A stretch of 17,942 bases of DNA. It comes from a bacterium. Lineage in GTDB: Bacteria; Patescibacteriota; Saccharimonadia; Saccharimonadales; UBA4665. Made by a program: the position numbers and the translations under genes. Shown piece by piece: positions 10,815 through 17,942 of the stretch. Where the stretch lies: contig JAKPIL010000049.1 in the NCBI GenBank assembly GCA_029549845.1, positions 1 through 17,942 on the forward strand, read 5' to 3'. The first letter of the stretch is position 1. The number at the start of each line of letters is the position of its first letter. The notes under the pieces are model-generated. The model worked only from the letters and a program-made list of their open reading frames with translations, searched no databases and was not told the DNA's origin.

Positions 10815-12557
10815 CTACGAAAAGATATTCTGAACGGTGTTGGCCGGTTGAGGGGCGAGCCGAATTCTACCCTTTTGGTCTCTTACAAATAGGCGGTCAA
10901 GACTTGGCACCGCACCCCTCTTGACGCCATCTGCATCAATATATGTTGCCATGCCTGTATACGCAGAGGCGTCACACATGTACATGATTTTCATGTCACG
11001 CTCAAGCGTTCCAGTGTGAGCCGCCGGCACCTTGCCCTTAAGCTCATCGTAGGCCTTTTTAGCATCACCTTCGCCAATCTTATTTTGCAGTCGTCCACCA
11101 ATTATATCTTGGCCGATGAGCGCAAGAATGTATTTCTTGTCATCCGGAGAAAGTACCGTACTGTCAACCGAACCTAGAACATTATTTGCAACACTACGAT
11201 TATAAAGCGTTTGCTGCTCTTTATTACCCTGCCGCGCAACTGCTAAAGATTTGCCGATATCCTGAAGCAGTAGGGCTGTCGTTAAAATTTGTCTTTGTTT
11301 GTCATCAGCAAGCCTATCTGCGAATTCATCAAAAAACCTGCCTACCACTGCCTGCGTATGCTCATGCAACCTATAGTCTTCAGTCACACCAGTCGTAGCA
11401 GCCAGCAGAGTATTGATATCCTTACTGGTTGCTGCCAGCTTTTTCACAAGATCAATTGGAAGCGGTTTCTCTTCGCCGCCAAGGCCACGCACCAGTTCAC
11501 TCAATGCCGGACCGTTTTCAATTATTGGTTTCTTGTTATTGATTGTTGTTGCTATTGCCTCTGCGGCATCGTACCCCATGTATTTCTTACCTTGTAGCAA
11601 TTCAGTGTCCGTAACCGTCTCGGGTTGGTTAACTGGCAAGGCCATGGCACCTAGACGCTTAGCTTTTTGAGCCTGTTGTCTCTGACGTTCTTGCCATGTT
11701 GCCGCATCGCCCACACGATCCATCTTCCAAAACACAACGAAACTTTCTCCTGATTGTTTTGAACGCTGCTCCGTAACAGCGCCGTCCACGCCGTGTTTCG
11801 TCAAGAAATCGATCATTGGCGCACCGTATTTCATTGTTTGAGCCACTTTCTGACCAACAGTATTTTCAGCGCCAAACGTGCTAAATATATCTGCTATAGA
11901 TACGCCTTCTTCATCCAGCATTTTGATGATGTTCATTTGGGCAGCCAGTTCTCTGGCGGGCTCTCGCAATGATTTATCTGACTCTCGTATATTCCAAATA
12001 TCATCTGTGGTGATAAGTCTAGTTTTTGCGATTTCTGTAAAACCTTCCCAGAGTTGCTTAAGAGCTCCGACACCTTCGTCCTGCCCCTCGTACAACGTAC
12101 GTATTCTCTCGCCAATATTGTCGGTAAAATCACGAATATAGGCGTCTTTAAACTCTGCACTTAGGGGGTGGCGAGACTCTTCGCTACTAAGATCAAGAAG
12201 TCGTGCTTCGCTAGGTATAAATTCCAGCGGATTGCCATTGCCCCACTGCCTAGCGTCGTCCTCTGTTCCAAAATACATGCCCTCACCTGTATTTGCCCCA
12301 ATTCCTACTCTTGAGTTCCTGTGATTACGTGTGGTATCAAAGGTAAAATCTGGGTCTTTTGAACTATGGTACAAAAGATTTGGAAATCCGAGCGACCTGT
12401 CTGGATTGAGCGGATCTGCCTGGTTTGCCTCAACAAATGGTAAACCAGCTAGGGCCTCTCCTTGGTCGCTTCTCATTGCGAGGGTAGCCTCCGATGTAGG
12501 GTCAAATGTACCAGGATTTAGCCGAGTTTCTGCTTGCATATTTGTTTTGGTTAGCAT
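10815..12557 (-). CDS. Putative ADP-ribosyltransferase-like and HD-like two-domain protein
   Basis: About 580 residues. Numbering from the second ATG (12539), residues 53-120 read NLLYHSS, then GANTGEGMYFGTEDDARQWG and ARLLDL. Residues 246-272 read KHGVDGAVTEQ and ESFVVFWKM. These match the H-Y-E layout of ADP-ribosyltransferase-like toxin domains (LYHGT, GIYFT, GYDGI...EYVVF), giving His58, Tyr89, Glu265. Residues 390-530 resemble an HD phosphohydrolase domain (LHEHTQAVVGRFF, LLLQDIGK, MYMCDASAY), but the HD pair is Gln-Asp. No signal peptide or membrane segment. ATG 12557 gives a leader of about 8 nt; ATG 12539 is equally possible and its A-rich leader better resembles that of the neighbouring gene. 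A TTG at 12581 lies inside the promoter and is rejected. An effector or phage-defence role is conceivable, but neither activity is demonstrated. Confidence 0.55.
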   Translation of the reverse strand: MLTKTNMQAETRLNPGTFDPTSEATLAMRSDQGEALAGLPFVEANQADPLNPDRSLGFPNLLYHSSKDPDFTFDTTRNHRNSRVGIGANTGEGMYFGTEDDARQWGNGNPLEFIPSEARLLDLSSEESRHPLSAEFKDAYIRDFTDNIGERIRTLYEGQDEGVGALKQLWEGFTEIAKTRLITTDDIWNIRESDKSLREPARELAAQMNIIKMLDEEGVSIADIFSTFGAENTVGQKVAQTMKYGAPMIDFLTKHGVDGAVTEQRSKQSGESFVVFWKMDRVGDAATWQERQRQQAQKAKRLGAMALPVNQPETVTDTELLQGKKYMGYDAAEAIATTINNKKPIIENGPALSELVRGLGGEEKPLPIDLVKKLAATSKDINTLLAATTGVTEDYRLHEHTQAVVGRFFDEFADRLADDKQRQILTTALLLQDIGKSLAVARQGNKEQQTLYNRSVANNVLGSVDSTVLSPDDKKYILALIGQDIIGGRLQNKIGEGDAKKAYDELKGKVPAAHTGTLERDMKIMYMCDASAYTGMATYIDADGVKRGAVPSLDRLFVRDQKGRIRLAPQPANTVQNIFS

Positions 12558-12571
12558 TAGTGTATATGTAT

Positions 12572-12600
12572 ATAGTAGCAAAATGCTTGTGGTTTGTCAA
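12572..12600 (-). promoter_or_regulatory. Promoter of the ART/HD-like gene (shared type)
   Basis: On the minus strand TTGACA (12600-12595), spacer AACCACAAGCATTTTGC of 17 bp, and TACTAT (12577-12572) with TGC just before it. It differs from the promoter at 10734-10762 only at one spacer base and one -10 base. Divergent otsAB starts 76 bp away on the other strand. Confidence 0.8.
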
Positions 12601-12661
12601 GGTTTGTTGTTTTGTATGTTGGAGTTTGGAGCACTTTACAGCGTATCGTGGGATTGTGTGA

Positions 12662-12667
12662 GATAAT
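12662..12667 (+). promoter_or_regulatory. Extended -10 box of otsAB
   Basis: TGA followed by GATAAT (12662-12667) resembles an extended -10. TTTACA at 12635-12640 is 21 bp away, too far for a good -35. The ATG at 12676 is 8 bases past the -10, so the leader would be about two bases. GGGGG lies between them and could alternatively act as a weak ribosome-binding site if transcription starts further upstream. Confidence 0.4.
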
Positions 12668-12675
12668 GGGGGTAT

Positions 12676-14850
12676 ATGCCGAGAGTTGTCATAGTTTCCA
12701 ATCGGCTGCCAGTGAGTGTGAAAAAGGTGGACGGCAAGCTAGAGTTTTATCCTTCTGCGGGAGGACTAGCTACGGGTTTGTCTTCATACGCAAATACCGG
12801 TGCGAACCGCTGGATTGGCTGGCCCGGTATAGCCAGCGATGACCTGAGTGATACCGAACGGAAGGATATTGTAACTGAGCTGAAAAAGCACCATTGCTAC
12901 CCCGTATTCCTAACTCAAAAACAGCTCCAAGGTTTTTACAATGGCTACAGCAACAGTGTTCTCTGGCCACTATTTCACCACATGAAGGTAGAGACAGGCG
13001 ATACTGCAGCAAACTGGCGCGCGTACAAGGAAGTGAACCGGCTCTACGCCGAAACCACCCTAAAGCTCAGCCGCGATACTGACCGCCTGTGGCTGCACGA
13101 CTACCAGCTTATGCTCTTGCCAGAGATGATCCGGGTGGCACGGCCAAAAGGACGCATAGGGTTCTTTCTGCACATTCCATTCCCTTCGCCCGATCTATTT
13201 CTCGCGTCTAGCCACGCAGCGTCTTTGGCAAAAGGACTTCTTGGAGCGGATTTGGTTGGGATGCATACGGCCAGTTACACAGAGAATTTTCTTGCGGCGT
13301 GCCGTGAGCTTGGCATAGGCATCATCGGTCCGCGCAAGGTTGTGCTACCCGAACGAATTGTGCGCGTTACAGACCTACCCATAGGTATAGATTATAAAAA
13401 GTTTGCCGATGCGAGCCGCTCGCTAGACGTGAGCCTTGAACACAAAAAATTACTGTGGAAATACCGTGGTAAAAAAGTTATTCTCACCATCGACCGACTC
13501 GACCCCTCCAAGGGCCTAGTAGGCAGGCTGAAGGCATACCGCATGCTGCTCGCCGAAAACCCCAAACTTCATGGTAAAGTCGTTATGGTCATGCAGGCCA
13601 TGCCCTCCCGCACTGAAGTTGCAGCGTACCAAAAACTACGAGTTGATGTCGAAAAACTGGTGGGTCACATAAACGATCAGTTTGGCACATGGCGCTGGAC
13701 GCCCGTAGAAACCATCTTTTCACCACTGCCCTTTGCGCAGTACGCCGCACTGTACCAGCGGGCCGATGTAGCATTCATTGCACCCATCCGCGACGGTATG
13801 AACCTGGTGGCCAAAGAATACCTGGCCAGCCACCCCAAGAGCGATGGCATACTCATCCTGAGCGAAACAGCGGGAGCTGCCGAGGAGCTAAAAGATGCGG
13901 TACTGGTAAACCCATACAAACTGCGCAGTCTTGTTACCGGCCTCACAGACGCGCTCAGCATGACACCCAGCGGCTTCCTGCAGCGCACTCGTAAAATGCA
14001 GCGCATCCTCCGTGGTAACACCATAGATAAGTGGGCGACAGGCTTTATAGATCTTCTTGAGCGCCCCATCCCGCTGCCAAACATTCGCATTACACGTGCG
14101 CTGGGCGCACCCCAAACGGCCGAGCTTATTGCAGATTATCACCAGGCACGAAAGCGCCTCATACTCCTTGATTACGACGGTACACTTGAGCCCATAAAAA
14201 AACATCCCGAAGATGCCAAGCCTTCTCGCGCCACCCTGGCCGCGCTGAAGCGCCTCGCAAAAGACCCGCACAACCACGTGGCGGTCATTAGCGGCCGCGA
14301 CCGCACTAACCTTATGGAATGGCTGGGTAGCCTTCCGGTGACGCTCGTCGCCGAACACGGTGGCTTTATTCGCCTGCACGACCAAAAGTCGTGGCGCAAA
14401 ACTAACCAGCACTCGCTGTCTTGGGAAAAGAAGGTGACGAAACTGTTTGAACACTACACTGCCCAGACACCGGGTTCTTTTGTAGAGCGAAAGGAGTGGA
14501 GTATTGTATGGCACTACCGCAGCGCGGCGCCGTTCTACGCACAGAAGAACCTTGTCATTTTGAAGAAGCTACTGAAACCAATTGCCGAGCACAATACTCT
14601 AGGAGTTGTCGACGGCAACATGGCGCTTGAAGTGCGCCATCTGGATGTAAGCAAGGGACACATCACGCAAGAGTGGCTGTTCCATGACCAAGATTTCATC
14701 CTCGCCATCGGCGATGACACTACCGATGAAGACATGTTCGCCGCACTACCCCCAACTGCATATAGCATAAAGGTTGGCCGCGGCCGCACGCTCGCCAACT
14801 ACCGCCTCCCAAACACCCCCGCCGTCCACCACCTACTCCGGAAGCTGTAA
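12676..14850 (+). CDS. otsAB: Bifunctional trehalose-6-phosphate synthase/phosphatase (OtsA-OtsB fusion)
   Basis: This 724-residue fusion makes trehalose in two steps. Residues 1 to about 475 are a GT20 glycosyltransferase that joins UDP-glucose and glucose-6-phosphate: SNRLPVS (8-14), GGLATGL (29-35), WIGWPG (46-51), HDYQLMLLPEMIR (141-153), FFLHIPFPSPDLF, IDRLDPSKGL with Arg274 and Lys279, and GMNLVAKEYLA (374-384). Residues from about 490 to 724 are a HAD-type phosphatase: DYDGTLEPI with Asp499 and Asp501, VISGRDR (538-544) and GDDTTDEDMF (679-688). Both sets of catalytic residues are intact, so both activities are expected. Trehalose would serve as an osmoprotectant or stress sugar. It is transcribed alone, divergent from the ART/HD-like gene and convergent with the lipoprotein gene. 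Donor specificity is inferred from the family. Confidence 0.96.
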   Translation: MPRVVIVSNRLPVSVKKVDGKLEFYPSAGGLATGLSSYANTGANRWIGWPGIASDDLSDTERKDIVTELKKHHCYPVFLTQKQLQGFYNGYSNSVLWPLFHHMKVETGDTAANWRAYKEVNRLYAETTLKLSRDTDRLWLHDYQLMLLPEMIRVARPKGRIGFFLHIPFPSPDLFLASSHAASLAKGLLGADLVGMHTASYTENFLAACRELGIGIIGPRKVVLPERIVRVTDLPIGIDYKKFADASRSLDVSLEHKKLLWKYRGKKVILTIDRLDPSKGLVGRLKAYRMLLAENPKLHGKVVMVMQAMPSRTEVAAYQKLRVDVEKLVGHINDQFGTWRWTPVETIFSPLPFAQYAALYQRADVAFIAPIRDGMNLVAKEYLASHPKSDGILILSETAGAAEELKDAVLVNPYKLRSLVTGLTDALSMTPSGFLQRTRKMQRILRGNTIDKWATGFIDLLERPIPLPNIRITRALGAPQTAELIADYHQARKRLILLDYDGTLEPIKKHPEDAKPSRATLAALKRLAKDPHNHVAVISGRDRTNLMEWLGSLPVTLVAEHGGFIRLHDQKSWRKTNQHSLSWEKKVTKLFEHYTAQTPGSFVERKEWSIVWHYRSAAPFYAQKNLVILKKLLKPIAEHNTLGVVDGNMALEVRHLDVSKGHITQEWLFHDQDFILAIGDDTTDEDMFAALPPTAYSIKVGRGRTLANYRLPNTPAVHHLLRKL

Positions 14851-14927
14851 TCTCAACGAACAATCTTTACGCCTTCACAGACCCATACCACCAGTCACTT
14901 TGCAAAAATACACGACTTGAGCCGCTA

Positions 14928-17027
14928 TCACTTAATTGTAAATTGCTGTTTCCATGAATTAAGATCGGTAGCTATTACAGGATGGCGACTCGTTATCACT
15001 TTATAGCTAGCATCTATAGCAGCATTCACCGCCTTACGTTGTTCGGGCGTAAGGCCACGAATAAGCATTTTTAGCTGATCCGGATTGCTGAGTGAGATAT
15101 CTACAACAGTAGCCATAAGTTCATGGGCGTTATCGCGTGTGTGTCCGAGATACTCTTTTGTCCAAGAGTCAGTACGAGTAAACGAAGATTCGTTCAGTCG
15201 CTTGAAGAGAGAGCGCTTATCAATAACGTCCACCCACTCGTTAAGTAGCTTGTCGAAATCCGCATCATATTTATCTCCGCCCGAAGATGCGGTTGAGCTT
15301 GCGGATGCCGTGCTTGAGCTTTGCGGTAGTGTGCCACCAAACGATTTCATTATTTGTTTGAATGTTTCGTTAGGATCTTTGACTTTTGCCTCATATCCAA
15401 TCTTCACTAACAAATCAGCGAAATTTGCATCATTACAGTCTGTCCACTTAATGTCTTTCTCGGTTCCAACAAAGCCAGTTGCTAGGCTGTCACCCGTTAT
15501 GGTTGTGAGTGCATTGCCGTCCACAAGTTCCTTAAGCTTTAAGAAAACAGCTTTTGCATCACCGTCAGATTTGTCAATAAGTCGTTGTAGGGCACCAGCA
15601 TCAAGGCCAAGCGCCTCCTGATATTGCTTATATGTTTCATCTGATAGCAATTTACATGCGTTCTTTACCAAACCTGCTTCTTCTTTGCTGATCGCCACCT
15701 CACCAAATGCCGCGTCAACCATTGCGTGTGTCACTTCGTGCACCAGTCCTTGACGCAGCTGTTCTTCACTGAGTGGATCATTGTTCGCTAACAGCATATG
15801 TACTTCTTTATTATTGCCAGTAAAGTATGGGTTGTACTCTTTCCCAATTATGAAGCGAACACTCACCAAATCTCCGGCAGCAAATGCATTAGTCATGAGT
15901 GGAGTGACATTGTCAACAATGCGCTGTAGCTGTGCAGCCGATTCAGCACCAACATTACTTCCATCTTCAAAATGTAGGGTAACTTTGCCGTCTTTTACGT
16001 ACACTTCTGCAAACTGACGTAGTGGCTCAGTTTGTTTTTCACCAAGTGCATAGTAAGCCTTTGGCCCCCTAACATCTCTCAGATCGATGTTCTTTGCAGG
16101 ATTTTGCAACGGCGGCAAAACCACCGTAGCCGGAGGGCTTGCTATAGCATTATGCTTAATAATTGCATCTCGCACAGCGGCATCAACAAGAGCACCAGAG
16201 CGTACGCGTTTCTGCTCTACATAGGCGCTTGTCCAGTATTCGTCCTCTACTTTATCAGCGATAGCCTCGGCACCATCAGCCTGCTTAGTAAGTTGATCGT
16301 AGTACTTCCAGCTTGTTTTGCTGTTTAACGGTGCATTAGCATACGTGGTCGCTTTTTGCTTAAGAGTCGCATTTCGAATGTCACTGATGTCTCCCAGAAT
16401 ACTCTTCGGATCATAATACCTCATAATAACTGCATCTGAAACATCCAGTTCATCGAGAGTATCTGAGAGTTGCGTCGATAGTCCCGGCTCAACAGAATCC
16501 AGCATTTGCCGCGCTTCATCCTGTTCAAGATGATTAAAGCGTACTCCATTGAGCACATCTTTCATGACAGAGCTTTTAAATATTGTTTGATATGTCTGTT
16601 TCACTGACGGGTCAACGATTTGATTTGCAGCCTTCTGGTAGGTATCGGCGCTTATGGAAGATTTTACAGAACCTCCTGGGAACGGTGCCATCTGCTCTGC
16701 ACGACGAAATTGCACAGTTGCCTGTAGCGCCGCCGCGCCGACCGGTAATGCCCCCGCCTTCCGCTCTATCTCATCAAGCTTTGCACCTGGAGCGGCAGAT
16801 TCCGCACGCATAGTCTGCAGCAATGCAATTTGGTTTGCTAAGGCATCGGTAGACGCCGCCAGCCCATCCCCGGCAGCAACAACCCCCCCCGATGGCCTGG
16901 TGTTTTCTGCGGCCACCGGAGAATGCTCGGTACACCCACTTAGTAAAATTCCAAGGCCTGCGGCGGCCACCACGGCACGTAAGTGTAATGGAACTTGCTG
17001 CTGAGCTGGCTGTATATGTTCTGTCAT
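14928..17027 (-). CDS. Large lipoprotein with HExxH metallopeptidase motif
   Basis: The 699-residue protein starts with a basic-hydrophobic signal (RAVVAAAGLGILLSGC) and a lipobox LSGC with Cys32, so it should be lipid-anchored on the outside of the membrane. Residues 33-130 are low complexity, then a long helical region. A zinc-protease motif HEVTH lies at 430-434 in LVHEVTHAMVD. A second candidate ligand is Glu636 in NAHELMATVVD, as in gluzincins, about 200 residues later. A Ser/Thr/Ala-rich linker (569-583) separates the two halves. I do not recognise the family. ATG 17027 has an A-rich leader without a Shine-Dalgarno, and its promoter resembles those of the 10707 and 12557 genes. The -35 lies in the end of mutM. 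A role in processing surface or host proteins is conjecture. Confidence 0.75.
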   Translation of the reverse strand: MTEHIQPAQQQVPLHLRAVVAAAGLGILLSGCTEHSPVAAENTRPSGGVVAAGDGLAASTDALANQIALLQTMRAESAAPGAKLDEIERKAGALPVGAAALQATVQFRRAEQMAPFPGGSVKSSISADTYQKAANQIVDPSVKQTYQTIFKSSVMKDVLNGVRFNHLEQDEARQMLDSVEPGLSTQLSDTLDELDVSDAVIMRYYDPKSILGDISDIRNATLKQKATTYANAPLNSKTSWKYYDQLTKQADGAEAIADKVEDEYWTSAYVEQKRVRSGALVDAAVRDAIIKHNAIASPPATVVLPPLQNPAKNIDLRDVRGPKAYYALGEKQTEPLRQFAEVYVKDGKVTLHFEDGSNVGAESAAQLQRIVDNVTPLMTNAFAAGDLVSVRFIIGKEYNPYFTGNNKEVHMLLANNDPLSEEQLRQGLVHEVTHAMVDAAFGEVAISKEEAGLVKNACKLLSDETYKQYQEALGLDAGALQRLIDKSDGDAKAVFLKLKELVDGNALTTITGDSLATGFVGTEKDIKWTDCNDANFADLLVKIGYEAKVKDPNETFKQIMKSFGGTLPQSSSTASASSTASSGGDKYDADFDKLLNEWVDVIDKRSLFKRLNESSFTRTDSWTKEYLGHTRDNAHELMATVVDISLSNPDQLKMLIRGLTPEQRKAVNAAIDASYKVITSRHPVIATDLNSWKQQFTIK

Positions 17028-17062
17028 ATTTTTCGTCTTTTTTATTTTGATTTAACAAAAAC

Positions 17063-17091
17063 ATGATAGCACGCTTGTGCTTATTTGTCAA
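17063..17091 (-). promoter_or_regulatory. Promoter of the lipoprotein gene, embedded in the 3' end of mutM
   Basis: On the minus strand TTGACA (17091-17086), spacer AATAAGCACAAGCGTGC of 17 bp, and TATCAT (17068-17063) preceded by TGC. It shares TTGACAAA, CACAAGC and TGCTATNAT with the two promoters at 10734-10762 and 12572-12600, although CACAAGC is shifted 3 bp. The -35 covers the last codons of mutM before its TAA. Confidence 0.75.
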
Positions 17092-17942
17092 CTTTCTGAC
17101 AGTAAGGGCATATGTGGGTGCCCCGGCCGGCGACGCGGGTTTTGATGATGGTCGTACCGCAGCGGGGGCAGGGTTCACCCTCGCGGCGAAACACCTTTGC
17201 AAAACTTAGGTAGCTGCCCTTTTTGCCCTCGGCGTTCACATAGTTTTTATCGGTGCTACCGCCCTTTTCAATCGAAAGATTCATGACTGCGCGAATCTCA
17301 GTGCAGAGAATATCAACTTTTGATCTTGGGATGTTTTTTACCAGTGTAGCAGGGTGAATTTGAGCCGCCCACAGCGACTCATCGGCGTATATATTGCCTA
17401 CACCCGCCAGAACTGTCTGGTCGAGTATGGCTGCCTTTGTACTCGTATTTTTGCGCCGTTGCAAGCGCGCGTACAGCACCTCGCCTGTGAAAGAATCATC
17501 CAACGGCTCTGGCCCAACTTTCTGCATAAATGCTATGTCTGGCACAACGGCAGTCGGGTACAGCTTCATCCAGCCAAACTTGCGCAGGTCATTAAAGTAC
17601 AGATGCGTGCCATCGGTGAAGTCTATGCGTTGCCGGGTGGTGTTATCTGGCAGTTGCCGCACAAAACTGTCACTCGGGTGCCCCGCCCCCCACCGCGCTT
17701 GGTCAGAGATGACGATAATCTGGCCTGTCATTTTCAGGTGGCACACCAGTGTGTACTCACTGGAAAGGTCTATAAGCAGCACTTTTGCGCGGCGGCGCAC
17801 GCCCGTTATGTGCCCACCAATGAGGAAGCGCTTTACATCGGCTGCTGTGTTCGGGAAGCTCTTTTCACTCCCATAGTTCTCTGTTGCGCTCACGGTCTTG
17901 CCGACGATGAGCGTTTCTAAACCACGTCGGATTATTTCTACT
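17081..17942 (-). CDS. mutM: Formamidopyrimidine-DNA glycosylase MutM/Fpg (partial, N-terminus off the right edge)
   Basis: The frame stays open to the window edge and reads VEIIRRGLETLIVGKTV before the GTG at 17893. This is the N-terminal VETVRRGLxxxIxGxxV motif of Fpg, so the start and the catalytic Pro/Glu of MPELPE lie just outside. The rest is complete: RRRAKVLLIDL with the conserved Lys, HLKMTGQ, NDLRKFGWM, GPEPLDDSF, the helix-two-turn-helix LAGVGNIYADESLW, and a C-terminal zinc finger CPRC...CPYC with the DNA-contacting AGRGTHICP. The enzyme removes 8-oxoguanine and ring-opened purines in base-excision repair. The 3' end carries the promoter of the following lipoprotein gene. Function is confident; only the first half dozen residues are missing. 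Confidence 0.97.
   Translation of the reverse strand, partial: VEIIRRGLETLIVGKTVSATENYGSEKSFPNTAADVKRFLIGGHITGVRRRAKVLLIDLSSEYTLVCHLKMTGQIIVISDQARWGAGHPSDSFVRQLPDNTTRQRIDFTDGTHLYFNDLRKFGWMKLYPTAVVPDIAFMQKVGPEPLDDSFTGEVLYARLQRRKNTSTKAAILDQTVLAGVGNIYADESLWAAQIHPATLVKNIPRSKVDILCTEIRAVMNLSIEKGGSTDKNYVNAEGKKGSYLSFAKVFRREGEPCPRCGTTIIKTRVAGRGTHICPYCQKVDK

Noticed and set aside
17081..17893. mutM starting at GTG 17893
   Set aside because: The frame is open to the window edge and reads VEIIRRGLETLIVGKTV upstream of that codon, the conserved Fpg N-terminus, so the gene is partial rather than starting there.
1..17942. CRISPR array or alternative genetic code (TGA as Gly)
   Set aside because: No regularly spaced repeats are present. 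TGA terminates truB and the four-helix-bundle gene at the expected ends, so code 25 is excluded.

Overview
The window reads as chromosomal DNA of a small-genome bacterium, most likely a Patescibacterium (CPR), with Saccharibacteria/TM7 as best guess. This is inferred from the gene content: a TruB without its C-terminal domain, a family 4 uracil-DNA glycosylase whose visible part lacks the Fe-S cysteines, a degenerate DHH protein upstream of truB, several promoters placed as if for leaderless mRNAs, and secreted or effector-like proteins of unknown role. TGA is used as a stop, so the standard bacterial code applies. GC looks close to 50%. No database could be searched, so the lineage is an inference.

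Layout. 1-311 (-): start of a uracil-DNA glycosylase that runs off the left edge. 395-790 (-): a four-helix-bundle (23S rRNA intervening-sequence type) gene bordered by short CAGAT-type words and a 7-bp tandem repeat. 836-3536 (-): the classic rpsO-pnp operon (uS15, then PNPase), with a good promoter at 3606-3634. Its intergenic region holds several hairpins and a 123-nt structured element closed by a 23-bp stem. 3644-4284 (-): an AbrB-type antitoxin and PIN toxin pair (vapBC 1). 4309-6966 (-): truB and a degenerate DHH-family protein with a tail of about 390 residues rich in Pro, Gln and Ser. 7075-7992: two copies of a roughly 156-bp MITE-like element, each with terminal inverted repeats and a perfect 6-bp target duplication, on either side of rpsT (bS20 with a histone H1-like tail). 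8031-8656 (+): a second pair, Phd-type antitoxin plus PIN toxin. 8666-9589 (-): holA. 9790-12557 (-): a transglutaminase-like protein and an ADP-ribosyltransferase-like plus HD-like protein, driven by almost identical promoters. 12676-14850 (+): a fused trehalose-6-phosphate synthase/phosphatase. 14928-17027 (-): a lipoprotein with an HExxH metalloprotease motif and a promoter of the same kind. 17081-17942 (-): mutM, cut by the right edge.

How the parts fit. Housekeeping functions (RNA turnover, translation, replication, DNA repair, trehalose synthesis) are interleaved with mobile or accessory material: two toxin-antitoxin pairs, MITEs and a four-helix-bundle gene. The most unusual group is the three proteins at 9790-10707, 10815-12557 and 14928-17027. 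All have enzyme-like motifs, share promoter architecture and leaders without a Shine-Dalgarno sequence, and could form one regulon of host-interaction or envelope proteins (inference). A second theme is that the vapB1, vapB2 and holA promoters, and probably otsAB and the DHH gene, place the -10 box 6-8 bases before the start codon.
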